From NCBI GenBank assembly GCA_035471625.1, contig DATIPT010000167.1, positions 1 to 64,000 of the forward strand: 64,000 bases of DNA, written 5' to 3'. Position 1 is the stretch's first letter, and each line of letters starts with the position of its first letter. The translations under genes were made by a program, and so were the position numbers. This stretch comes from DATEVL01 sp035471625. GTDB taxonomy: Bacteria > Chloroflexota > Anaerolineae > Anaerolineales > E44-bin32. Positions 25,634-34,442 of this stretch are shown here, one piece after another. The notes beneath the pieces are model-generated. The model was not told the origin of the DNA, made no database searches, and saw nothing but the letters and a program-made list of their open reading frames with translations.

Positions 25634-27436
25634 CTACCTCCCAGGAGCTCCCCCACGTCCGCGCTGGAAGATCATCTGGATGATCGGCTGGCGACGGAAC
25701 GCATCATCGAGGCCAAGCGGGGCGAGGCCGATGGCGACGGCTTCGGCGTGCTCGGCCGCGCCGGCATAGTCGCGCCGGGCGTCATCCGAGCGCCCGTCGG
25801 CCTCGGCGAGCTCAGCCAGATGCATCTCGATCTCCCACAATCCGACGGTGACCCCGTGCCCCCCAGCGATCTCGAGGGCCGTCTGAAGCTCGGCGCGCGC
25901 CTCGGAACGCCGGCCCTGGCCGAACAAGGCCTGGCCGACCGCCATGTGGAGCTTCGGTGTGACCATATGGGCGCCCAAGGCATCCGCCTGGGAGAGGAGG
26001 GCCTGGGCCACGACTTCGGCCCGCATGAAGTCGCGGCGGCCGAGGTGGTAGTCAACCTGCGCATAGATGAAGGGCACAGGATCTTCCATGAGGGACAGGG
26101 AACGCGGGTCACCTCCAAGGTCTGCCTCGAGGGCGTATCGTTCGGCCGTCCCCAGGTCCCCGGTCCACGTCGCGAGCCAAGCTCGGCTGGCCAGGCCTGC
26201 TCCCATCATCATCGGAGAAGGATGCTCCTCCTCGAACTGCCGTACCTGATCGGTGAGGGCTGCCGAGGTCTTGGCGTCTCCGGCGAGGGCGTAGACAATC
26301 GCCAGGACCGATCTCAGCGCCACTTGGGGGTAGAGGAACCCTGCGTGCTCGGCGAGCTGGATACATCGCTGCATCTCGAGGATGGCCGGGCCGAGCTCGC
26401 CGCGTCCGAAGTACGCAAACGAGGGCGCGACGCGACTGTAGGATTGCCCCCACAGGTTTCCGATTCGATCGCTGACGGAGATCGCCTCGGCCGAAAGCTC
26501 GAAGACCTGGTCGTAGTCGGCGGTGTAGGCGCGCAGCAGGGCCAGGGACGACAGGCTGTCAGCCAACATCGGAAGGTTGTCGAGTTCACGCCAGATCGGC
26601 CGGGCTTCCTCGGAGGCACGGGCGGCCTTGCTGGTTTCGCCGATGACGAAGTAGTTGGAGGCGATGTCGTTCAGGATATAGGCCTCGCGTTCACGCAGGC
26701 CGTGCTCTCTTGCCAAGGACAGGGCCGCTTCGCCGGAACGGACGGCCGCATGCGGATCTATGCGGGTCAAGGCCAGCAATTGGATCCACAGCGCCCGCGT
26801 CTCGTTGGCCACATCGGCGGCCTTACGGGCCAGCACCAGCGCCCGCTCCGAGAGGGCCAAGGCGCGCGGCGGATCGAACAGGCGGGTCGGGACGGCATGC
26901 AGGGAGGCAGCGCCGAGGATGCCGGCGCATTCCAGAGACGCGGACCGCCGATCCCGGCCCAGGCGCTCCAGCGCCTCGTACGTCTCCAAGGCGCCTTCAT
27001 ACTGGCCGGAAAGGTCAAGGCAGCGGCCACGGCGCTCGTGCAAGCCCATCAAATCCGTCTCCGACACGCCCACGGCCTGGGCGTGGGCGATCGCCCGGCC
27101 GAAATGGTCGGCCGCTTCACGCGCCGCGAATCGCCTCATGGCCTCGTCGCCGGCGACGGTGGCGTAGCGCAAGGCCTTGTCCGGAATCCCGGCTTGCTCA
27201 AAGTGGGCCGCGAGCACTCCGGGAAGATCCAGGCGTCCACTGGAGGCTTTCTGTTCCAGGACTTCACCGACGAGCCGGTGAAGGTCCTTGCGGTCTTGGA
27301 CCAGCATCGACTCATAGGCGACCTGCTGCACCAGGTTGTGCTTGAAAGTGAAAGTCGGCTCGGCTTCAACGATGGCTCGTATGAGCTGGCGAGTCTCGAG
27401 TCGCTCTAGGGCGGCGCCAAGGTTCATCGCGGCCAT
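25634..27436 (-). CDS. TPR-repeat protein, second paralogue of the cyclase C-terminal half
   Basis: This 600-residue helical-repeat protein starts with a short winged-helix-like segment (NLGAALERLETRQLIRAI, then FKHNLVQQVAYESML). It continues as tandem TPR-like repeats to the end. In the widespread cyclase-STAND family these two parts follow the ATPase in one polypeptide. Here they stand alone and resemble the neighbouring 27441-29252 product. The frame is open further upstream but that part overlaps the neighbour and is not protein-like. I start at ATG 27436, four bases after the neighbour's stop. It probably binds a protein or small ligand and controls the cyclase or kinase; this is inference. 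Confidence 0.82.
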   Translation of the reverse strand: MAAMNLGAALERLETRQLIRAIVEAEPTFTFKHNLVQQVAYESMLVQDRKDLHRLVGEVLEQKASSGRLDLPGVLAAHFEQAGIPDKALRYATVAGDEAMRRFAAREAADHFGRAIAHAQAVGVSETDLMGLHERRGRCLDLSGQYEGALETYEALERLGRDRRSASLECAGILGAASLHAVPTRLFDPPRALALSERALVLARKAADVANETRALWIQLLALTRIDPHAAVRSGEAALSLAREHGLREREAYILNDIASNYFVIGETSKAARASEEARPIWRELDNLPMLADSLSSLALLRAYTADYDQVFELSAEAISVSDRIGNLWGQSYSRVAPSFAYFGRGELGPAILEMQRCIQLAEHAGFLYPQVALRSVLAIVYALAGDAKTSAALTDQVRQFEEEHPSPMMMGAGLASRAWLATWTGDLGTAERYALEADLGGDPRSLSLMEDPVPFIYAQVDYHLGRRDFMRAEVVAQALLSQADALGAHMVTPKLHMAVGQALFGQGRRSEARAELQTALEIAGGHGVTVGLWEIEMHLAELAEADGRSDDARRDYAGAAEHAEAVAIGLAPLGLDDAFRRQPIIQMIFQRGRGGAPGR

Positions 27437-27440
27437 TCGC

Positions 27441-29252
27441 TTATCCCACCAGGCGCTCGACGTCGTGACGGGCAAAGAAGGAGGCGCGCAGAGAGGGCTC
27501 TCGAAGGTCCGAGCCGAGCGACTCGACGATCGCCCGCGCGGCGGCGCGCGGCCTGCCGTCGTCGCCCTGGCCGAGGGCCTCGATTGCATCGGCCAATCCG
27601 GCCAGGATCGGCCACTGGAGAGACCGAGCGCCGGTGTTCTTGAGGAGGTCCAGGGCTTGTTCGTGATCGCGACGAGCGTCTGCCCAGGCTCCCTGCGCGG
27701 CGAGCAGGCGGCCGCGCCAGAACCGCATTTCGGCTGAGAAGCGATTCGTTTCCTCCAGGTCCAGTCGCTCCAGCAACCCGGACGCAAAGCGAACGCCGCC
27801 TTCGAGGTTGCCGCGTGCAAGGTCGAGCTGGGCCATCACTGGTCCGATGTAGTAGTAGTTCTGGAATCCGGGGACGATGCCACTGGGCAGGTCGCGGAAT
27901 TCCTCGAGGAGGGCTTCGGCGCCGTCGAGGTCCCCCTCCGACAGGCAGGCCAGGGCACCCAGGGATTGGACCCACGAGTACCACTCATCGGTCGGCGAGG
28001 CCGACGCCTCCCACAGGCGTACGGCGGCCCGGGCATGACCCGCACCCTTGGCAGGTTGCCCCAAGTCGATCCAGACGCGGGCCAGGATCGAGTTGAGGGC
28101 AAGACGGAAACCGATGAACGGTACGCGGGCGGCGTACCCGATGAGCCGATTGCCCTTCTCCAGCGCCGTCTCCCATTCGCCCTGATCAGCATGCACCTGG
28201 ACCCGGGCCCATCCGTTGTAGGCGACTCCCCACGGATTGTCGATCGACTGCGAGATGACCTGGCCCTCCTCGGAACATCGGGTGGACGTTTCGAAGTCCG
28301 CGCCGGCCTGGTGGAGATTGGCCAGGCCCGCCAGAGCGTCGGCGACCATGGCCCGATTTCCAAGGTCGCGGAAAGCCTCCAGGGCCTCGCCGCCGTACTG
28401 AAGGGCTGCCTTGCGCCGGCCGCTGGTCAGCCTCGAGACCATCAAATCGATGAGGATGTGGGCTTCGGCCTCGCGCACGCCTGCTTCCGGAGGGAGGGAG
28501 GCGCAGGCCGGGCCGCGCGCGATCTCCAGGGCCTGAGAGAAGAAATCATCGGCGCGACGCGGGTCGCGGAACCGGTGGCGCAGGCCGCGGTTCCACAGAG
28601 TCTTGGCGAGCAGCAATTCGTCCCCGGCCTCCCGGGCGAGGGCCTCGGCGCGTTCCAGCAAGGGCTCGACGTCGACGGACTGTGCAGAGGTGACGACGGC
28701 CAACGTCGCTTGACGGAGCAACGCCTCTGCCTCCAGCGCCGGATTCACCATTTGCCGGGCGAAGGCCTCCAGCTCCTGGTGAACCTGAAGGGCTTCCCTG
28801 TGCCGCCCACCAATCTCAAGGACCGTCCCCTTGCCGAGAAACGCGTCGCGAATCCCCGGCGCAAACTCCGCCGGGGGCAGGCGGGGCGCCACTTCTAGCG
28901 CAAGGTCAAAGTTGACGACGGCTTCCTCGACGGCGTGGTTGCGCTGCGCCAAACTACCGGCCCGCAAGGCGAAGTGAAAGGCCTGACGGTCGTCCCCGCC
29001 GTGGCGGTAGTGGAGGGCCAAGACCGCGGGTTGGAGCGTGGCCGCTTCGGGAAGCACGCGCAGGATGGATTCGGCCACCTGACGATGCACTTCGGCGCGC
29101 CGTTCCCTCAGCAATCCAGCATAGGCAGCCTCCTGGATCAGGTTGTGCTTGAAGCGATACTCGCCCTCCGCCCCTTCGCCACTGGGGCGAACCAGGTCGG
29201 CGGCTTCGAGGCGGCCCAATTCCTGCGACAGGAGTTCGGGAGTCGGCTTCAC
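27441..29252 (-). CDS. TPR-repeat protein, C-terminal half of a split cyclase-STAND protein
   Basis: This 603-residue protein begins with a winged-helix-like segment (SQELGRLEAADLVR, then FKHNLIQEAAYAGLLRERR), followed by many TPR-like helical repeats. It reads as the direct continuation of the cyclase-ATPase encoded upstream. The GTG start overlaps the cyclase stop (GTGA), and the two parts are normally one chain. Either a frameshift split the ancestral gene and translation coupling keeps both halves expressed, or the split is an assembly error. It is paralogous along its length to the following TPR gene. Repeat number was not computed. Confidence 0.82.
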   Translation of the reverse strand: MKPTPELLSQELGRLEAADLVRPSGEGAEGEYRFKHNLIQEAAYAGLLRERRAEVHRQVAESILRVLPEAATLQPAVLALHYRHGGDDRQAFHFALRAGSLAQRNHAVEEAVVNFDLALEVAPRLPPAEFAPGIRDAFLGKGTVLEIGGRHREALQVHQELEAFARQMVNPALEAEALLRQATLAVVTSAQSVDVEPLLERAEALAREAGDELLLAKTLWNRGLRHRFRDPRRADDFFSQALEIARGPACASLPPEAGVREAEAHILIDLMVSRLTSGRRKAALQYGGEALEAFRDLGNRAMVADALAGLANLHQAGADFETSTRCSEEGQVISQSIDNPWGVAYNGWARVQVHADQGEWETALEKGNRLIGYAARVPFIGFRLALNSILARVWIDLGQPAKGAGHARAAVRLWEASASPTDEWYSWVQSLGALACLSEGDLDGAEALLEEFRDLPSGIVPGFQNYYYIGPVMAQLDLARGNLEGGVRFASGLLERLDLEETNRFSAEMRFWRGRLLAAQGAWADARRDHEQALDLLKNTGARSLQWPILAGLADAIEALGQGDDGRPRAAARAIVESLGSDLREPSLRASFFARHDVERLVG

Positions 29253-31168
29253 GATCTGCCTGCGGGGGACTGGTGCTCGACCACATCTTCCAGGATCCGA
29301 ACCTGGAACGTCCGGCCGATCACCGAGGCGATCTGAAGTACACGCTTGGCGTCTTCCGGCAAGCGGTCGATGCGTGACGCCAGGACGCCCTGAAGCGTAT
29401 CGGGGATCCGGAGTTGGCCGGCATCGCTGCTCAGGCGCCAGACCTCCTCATCTCGTTCCAGGACCCCCTGGTCGATCAACATGCGCAGCACCTCTTCCAC
29501 GAAGAAGGGATTCCCCTCGGCCTTCATCTGGATCAAGGTCCGGATCTCTTCCGGAAGGTCCTGCACATCGAGCAAGTTCTCGACAAGATGCTCCGTATCC
29601 GCTTCGGAGAGGGGCGCCAGGTGGATCTCGATCGCCCCGCCGCCGGCGGTCTCGCGCGCGGCTTCCAAGAGCCGCCACCCCGGCGAGTCTCTTTCCGGCC
29701 GAAGCACCAGCGCGACGACCAGAGGGACCTCCCCCACAACCGGCAGAAGTTTGGCGCCGAGGTCGACGGAGGACGGATCGGACCAATGCACATCCTCACA
29801 GACGATCACCGTCGGGGTCTGTTGGCACATGTGCCGGAGGAGTTCGGCATAGGCCGACACGTACCGAGCCTGAAGGGCCGGGCCGTCGAGGTACTTGACC
29901 CGGGCGGCGGCGTCGCCCTCCAATTCCAGACCCAACAGGTGGGCCAGATAGGGGCGGACCTCGTCGGTCGGTTCGCCGAACGCCTTCTCCAGCGTACGGT
30001 CCAGCGCGGCGCTGAGTTGTTCTGGGGTAGCCTCCGGACCGGCACCGATCAGGCCGCGCAAGATCTCGGTGCTGAGGTGATGGGCCATCGCCGCGCCAAA
30101 GGAGAGGCAGCGGGCCTCCACCCAGCGCAGCGGGGGGGACGCCTCTGCCGGAGCGTGGCGCCGCCACTCCGCAACCAGTCGCGACTTGCCCAGGCCGGCC
30201 TCACCGACGATCGCGACCGTTGCTCCCTGGCCTTGGCGTACATCGTCGAGGATTTGGACCAGGGTCGAGAACTCGCGCCGTCGCCCGACCATCGGCGAGT
30301 CGACGCCGGCGATGCCGCGTGGTCGGACGGCGCCCTTGCGCGCTCCCAGGACCCGATAGATGTGGATCGGCTCGGCCTTTCCTTTGACCGAGATCTCCCC
30401 CCTATCTTCGAAGTCGAAAAGGGTCGAGACCAGGCGGTGGGTGTCGCCGGTGACGAGGATCGTGTCCGGGTCGGCGGCGCTCTGGACCCGCGCCGCCAGG
30501 TTGATTGTGTCCCCGACGGCCAGATACTCCATGTGCAAGTCGTCGCCGATCGTGCCCACGACGACAAGGCCCGTGTTGATCCCGATGCGGACCTGAAAAT
30601 CGGGCACGCGAGCGGCGGCAACGAGTTCCTCGCGGTAGCGACGGACTGAATCGAGAATCGCCAGGCTCGATCGGATCGCCCTCTCCGGATCGTCCTCATG
30701 CGTCAGCGGCGCGCCGAAGAACGCCAACACGCCATCGCCGAGGAGTTGGGCAATAGTGCCTTCCAGCCGGTAGACCTCCGCGCTGACTCGTTCGTGGGCG
30801 CCGGTGACGACGTCACGCCAGTCTTCGGGGTCCATCGCTTCGGCCAGCGACGTCGATCCGACGATGTCAACGAAGAGCGCCGTGACGCGTTTACGCTCGC
30901 CCTCGATGCGGCTCCGATCGGCGAGGACCTTCCGCGTCAGGGAGGCCGGCGCGGCGCTCCGAATGGCTGCCAGCCCGGAGCTTGGGCGCGCCGTCGCTCC
31001 GGGGAGGGCGCCGGCGTCGGCAAGGTTGTGCCCGCAGTGCCGGCAGAACCGCGCCTGTGGTGAGACCGCTCGCCCGCAATTGGGGCAGGTGGCCTCCAGG
31101 GGGCTGCCGCAGGACTCACAGAACCGGGCGTCGGCTGGATTCCGGTGGGAGCAGATTGGACATTCCAT
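29249..31168 (-). CDS. Zinc-ribbon class III nucleotide cyclase with AAA/STAND ATPase domain
   Basis: This 639-residue protein has two zinc ribbons (CPIC...CESC, CPNC...CRHC, residues 3-45). The class III cyclase domain (about 92-275) keeps metal residues D101 and D145 and the catalytic pair N223 and R227. The position that usually selects adenine as Lys is Q141, as in many STAND-linked cyclases, so ATP as substrate is likely but unproven. A P-loop ATPase domain follows, with Walker A GEAGLGKS at 322-329 and Walker B IVCED at 455-459. The protein stops just before the usual winged-helix/TPR region, which is encoded by the overlapping next gene. The ribosome site is AAAGGAAG. Confidence 0.91.
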   Translation of the reverse strand: MECPICSHRNPADARFCESCGSPLEATCPNCGRAVSPQARFCRHCGHNLADAGALPGATARPSSGLAAIRSAAPASLTRKVLADRSRIEGERKRVTALFVDIVGSTSLAEAMDPEDWRDVVTGAHERVSAEVYRLEGTIAQLLGDGVLAFFGAPLTHEDDPERAIRSSLAILDSVRRYREELVAAARVPDFQVRIGINTGLVVVGTIGDDLHMEYLAVGDTINLAARVQSAADPDTILVTGDTHRLVSTLFDFEDRGEISVKGKAEPIHIYRVLGARKGAVRPRGIAGVDSPMVGRRREFSTLVQILDDVRQGQGATVAIVGEAGLGKSRLVAEWRRHAPAEASPPLRWVEARCLSFGAAMAHHLSTEILRGLIGAGPEATPEQLSAALDRTLEKAFGEPTDEVRPYLAHLLGLELEGDAAARVKYLDGPALQARYVSAYAELLRHMCQQTPTVIVCEDVHWSDPSSVDLGAKLLPVVGEVPLVVALVLRPERDSPGWRLLEAARETAGGGAIEIHLAPLSEADTEHLVENLLDVQDLPEEIRTLIQMKAEGNPFFVEEVLRMLIDQGVLERDEEVWRLSSDAGQLRIPDTLQGVLASRIDRLPEDAKRVLQIASVIGRTFQVRILEDVVEHQSPAGRS

Positions 31169-31217
31169 GTCACTTCCTTTGGTCGATCTCGGGTTGGAGG
31201 CTTGCGGGACCGTCCGC

Positions 31218-34200
31218 CTACCCGAGGGTGCTCATCCGCTCCGCCATGCTCCCGAGCATCGCCAGTCCGACCTCCGGGCGATCCTCTAGGATCGAGCGCA
31301 GGGCTTCCCCGCGAAGCACAAGGACGCGAACCTCGCCCTGACCGATCACGCTCGCCGAGCGTGGTTGCTCACGCAAGATCGCGAGCTCCCCTACATACTC
31401 GCCCGCCTGCAAGGTCCGCAACAGGCGATCCTCTCCGTCGACCCGCTTCCGCACTTCAACCATGCCTTCGATGAGGACGAACAGCTCGTCGCCGACTTCG
31501 CCCTCGCGGCAGAGCGCTTCGCCGGCCGCATACAGGCGTTCCGTGGCCGCGCCGGCGACTTGCTCCAGGTCCTCGGGCTCCAAGAGGCGGAATATCGGAA
31601 CGTCCTTCAAGAAGAGAACGCGTTCCACAGTGCCGAGTGTGGCTGAGGTCTCGATCATGGGACCTTCCTCGATGGGGCGAGGGATGGCGCGACGGACGTT
31701 GGGATCGGGATCGGCGGACGTTTCCCGAAGGATATCATCCCACTCCTGCAAGACGGATTCGGCGCGGCTGCGGAGCGCCAGGGCACGGTACCATGCCCGT
31801 GGATGACGGGCCAGGGCCTCGAGGGCTTCCTGGGGTTCCGCCTTGATGTCCTTCTCCCTCGGCTCAATGAGTTGAAGCAGGCCTTGCGCCACGCGCCGAT
31901 TGCCGATGGATTCGAGAGCCTCCATGGCCTGGGAACGGATGTCGGCGTCGCGCGCCTGGAGGGCTCGACCGACGACCCGCATCGCCTCCGGAGACTCGGC
32001 TGAGCCGAGGGCGAGGAGGACGCGCCGTTGCGTCAAACCTTCCTCTCGACCCAGGAGTACGCGAAGGTACGCCGCCGCGCTGGCCGTGGGTTCCGCCCCG
32101 AGCGCCAGGCGCCATCGGCGTTGATCGTGTGCCTCTTGGAGACCACGGTCTGCCCACTCCAGGAGGGCATCTTTCGAACGTCCGCCGCGACCTGCAAGGG
32201 CGCGGACGGCTTCCAGTTGGGCCGGCGGCGAGCCTCGCTCAAGGACCTCGATGAGCGCGGCTTCGGATTCTTCCCACGCCGAGAGTGCTCCACCGGCCGC
32301 CCGACGGACTCTGGCATCAGGATCCTCCAGCGCGACCGCCAGCGTCTTCATCCCGGCCGGGGTTCTGTTCTTCTCGAGGGCGCCAATGGCCGCAAGCCGC
32401 ATAGCCCGATCCCCGTCCTCGAGGACCCGGATCAGCTGTTCCGTTGCCGCGAGCCCCTCAACCTCGGAACATGCCTTCAACCCGGCAAGGCGGGCCCGCG
32501 CCGAGTCGTCCGCCAGCAGGGCCGAAATCGCATGCCCGCTGGCCTCCCGGTCTCCGACGGCATCCGCCGCGATCGCCGCCTGCGCCCGGAGCTCGGGATC
32601 AGGGTCGGTGAGATACATCGAGAGCCTGTCGGATGGCACTTTGCCGAGGGTGGCCAGCGAACGCAACGCTGCGGCGCGGACGGCGGGATCGCTGTCCTCC
32701 AGGAACGAAACCGCGAGTTCGGCGGACCGCTGCGAGGGGAGAGATCCCAGCGCGCCGGCGGCCGCAGCGCGAACGTCCGGGTCTGGATCCGAGCGCAAGG
32801 CGCCGATGGCCTCCGCGTACTCGCTGGCTTCGAGGCGGACGAGGATCTGCACCGCCATTCGGCGGATGGAACCGCGCCGGTCCTTGAGGCCTTCGGCGGC
32901 TACCGACTTCGCCTGCGAGTCCTTGCGCATTGTCTTGCCTTGCAGCTCGATCGGTGCGAACACGTCGGAGATGCCTTCCCGCAGGGCGGAAAGCAGGGAG
33001 TCTCCGTAGGTCTTCCGCATTCGCCAGACGACGGCGGTGCACACCACCGCCACGAGGATTCCCATCGCCAGTGCCTGGGCCTGGGTGAGGCCGCGCTGAC
33101 CCAGGAGGAGCAGGACGCCGGAAAGCATGACGCCGGTCTGCGCCGGTGGTCCGGATAGATACGCGCGCACGCGGGCCCGCGTGTCCTCCGGGACGACATT
33201 GAAGATGGCGGCGTACGCGGTGCTGGCCAGCCCACCGATGAGAACGAGCTGGGCGAAACGCAGGAGCACGGCGGTCTCCAGGCGAAGGTCGATGGACCAC
33301 ATCAGGAAGCCGCCGAGGTAGACCAGGGGCAGGATCAGGATCGTGTTGATGATCCCGATGCGGGCATACACTCGGCTGGCAAGGAGCAGCGAGACGGCGA
33401 AGGTTGTGGCCGTCGCGATGCCTCCGAACGCACCCAGGAACCCGGCCAGATCGGCTTCGCTTGGGAAGGCGGCTGCGACCTGGACGTTGAAAGGGAAGGT
33501 GACCGAGAAGAAGAGAACGGAGAAGAGCAAGCCGGCGATGGCGGTCAGCCGCATCGTGGCGTTCCGCCACACCAGGTGATGAGCCTGCTGCAGATCCTGG
33601 AGGGGGGATCGGTGGGCGGCGAGGCGCGGACGGAGGCGGCCGAAGCGACGAATCCATACGTGCGCGACGAAGCTCCCCAGGAGGAGCAAGGCAGCGAAGC
33701 CGACGAGCAGGGTGGGGGTCCCAAAGGCCTGGGCCGCGGGGCCGGTCAGGAATCCGGCGAGGACGCTTCCGAGGATCCCGGCACTGGCGAAGAACGCGAA
33801 CAGCCGCTTGCCCTGCCGCGGATCGCAAACCTCCCCGGCCAGGATCCAGACCATGGTCCCGAGGATCGCGTTCACCAACGCAACCGCAAGCCACAGGAAC
33901 GGGTAGATCTGGGGTGGGGCGAAAAGCGTCGCGGACCACGAGACGAGCCCCATTCCCCCGGCCGCCACCAGCATGAGGATGGATATCCGGCTTCGATCCG
34001 GTCGGCCAAGGACGGCGGAGTAGGCCGTCGTGGTCAACAAGGTTGCGGCCCCCAAAGCGATGAACAGGATCGGCAAGACCTCGACGCCGAACCGCTGAAA
34101 CAACAGGGCGTCGGCGGCGTTCGCGGAGAACACCTGGGCGGCTTGCAGGGAAGCGAAGAAAGCAGCGCCGAGGAGTGCGAGTCCGCCTTCGCCCGGGCGG

Positions 34201-34229
34201 ATCTGGAACCATCCGGCAATGCGCGACAT
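31218..34229 (-). CDS. Nucleotide-transporter-like (MFS/NTT) protein fused to HEAT repeats and a cNMP-binding domain
   Basis: This is a 1003-residue fusion. Residues 1-430 form about twelve transmembrane helices of the ATP/ADP translocase-like (Npt) branch of the MFS. Residues ~460-840 are tandem HEAT-like repeats, with many copies of the DPDPDVRAAAAGALG and DPELRAQAAIAA types. Residues ~870-1003 form a cyclic-nucleotide-binding domain with an intact cassette GELAILREQPRSASV (E948, R957). The cyclic nucleotide could gate transport or recruit partners through the repeats. A nine-codon extension starting at TTG is possible; I prefer the ATG at 34229. It is the first gene of the cluster, with the cyclase 49 bases downstream. 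Confidence 0.88.
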   Translation of the reverse strand: MSRIAGWFQIRPGEGGLALLGAAFFASLQAAQVFSANAADALLFQRFGVEVLPILFIALGAATLLTTTAYSAVLGRPDRSRISILMLVAAGGMGLVSWSATLFAPPQIYPFLWLAVALVNAILGTMVWILAGEVCDPRQGKRLFAFFASAGILGSVLAGFLTGPAAQAFGTPTLLVGFAALLLLGSFVAHVWIRRFGRLRPRLAAHRSPLQDLQQAHHLVWRNATMRLTAIAGLLFSVLFFSVTFPFNVQVAAAFPSEADLAGFLGAFGGIATATTFAVSLLLASRVYARIGIINTILILPLVYLGGFLMWSIDLRLETAVLLRFAQLVLIGGLASTAYAAIFNVVPEDTRARVRAYLSGPPAQTGVMLSGVLLLLGQRGLTQAQALAMGILVAVVCTAVVWRMRKTYGDSLLSALREGISDVFAPIELQGKTMRKDSQAKSVAAEGLKDRRGSIRRMAVQILVRLEASEYAEAIGALRSDPDPDVRAAAAGALGSLPSQRSAELAVSFLEDSDPAVRAAALRSLATLGKVPSDRLSMYLTDPDPELRAQAAIAADAVGDREASGHAISALLADDSARARLAGLKACSEVEGLAATEQLIRVLEDGDRAMRLAAIGALEKNRTPAGMKTLAVALEDPDARVRRAAGGALSAWEESEAALIEVLERGSPPAQLEAVRALAGRGGRSKDALLEWADRGLQEAHDQRRWRLALGAEPTASAAAYLRVLLGREEGLTQRRVLLALGSAESPEAMRVVGRALQARDADIRSQAMEALESIGNRRVAQGLLQLIEPREKDIKAEPQEALEALARHPRAWYRALALRSRAESVLQEWDDILRETSADPDPNVRRAIPRPIEEGPMIETSATLGTVERVLFLKDVPIFRLLEPEDLEQVAGAATERLYAAGEALCREGEVGDELFVLIEGMVEVRKRVDGEDRLLRTLQAGEYVGELAILREQPRSASVIGQGEVRVLVLRGEALRSILEDRPEVGLAMLGSMAERMSTLG

Positions 34230-34377
34230 GTCAGGCTTTGGCTTGTTCGACCTCAATCGCCAAGCGCACAGGCCTCGCAGGCCGGCGCCGAGGCTTGGGT
34301 AGGGAGCATCCCATTGCAGGGCAGGTTCCGCTCACCGCGTCGGGCCGAACGCAAAGGCCCTCGACGGAACCCTGGCC

Positions 34378-34383
34378 ATTATA
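34378..34383 (-). promoter_or_regulatory. -10 box ahead of the cyclic-nucleotide gene cluster
   Basis: A perfect TATAAT on the minus strand (34383 to 34378) lies between the end of mltG and the transporter-HEAT-cNMP gene. No convincing -35 box is seen at 16-18 bases, so an activator may be needed. The predicted leader is about 140 bases. The gap 34230-34442 contains no gene. Confidence 0.5.
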
Positions 34384-34442
34384 CGTCCACCGGGCCAGGT
34401 CCCGGCTGCGGCGGGTTGTTGCGCCGGTCCAGGAACGAGGGC

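Noticed and set aside
24022..27409. Very long plus-strand open frames (534 and 609 codons) opposite the receiver-reductase and TPR genes
   Set aside because: They are antisense to clear protein families, show no domain-like pattern, and are expected in GC-rich DNA where opposite-strand stops are rare.
29414..30649. 411-codon plus-strand frame opposite the cyclase
   Set aside because: The cyclase and ATPase motifs are on the minus strand, and the plus-strand peptide resembles nothing.
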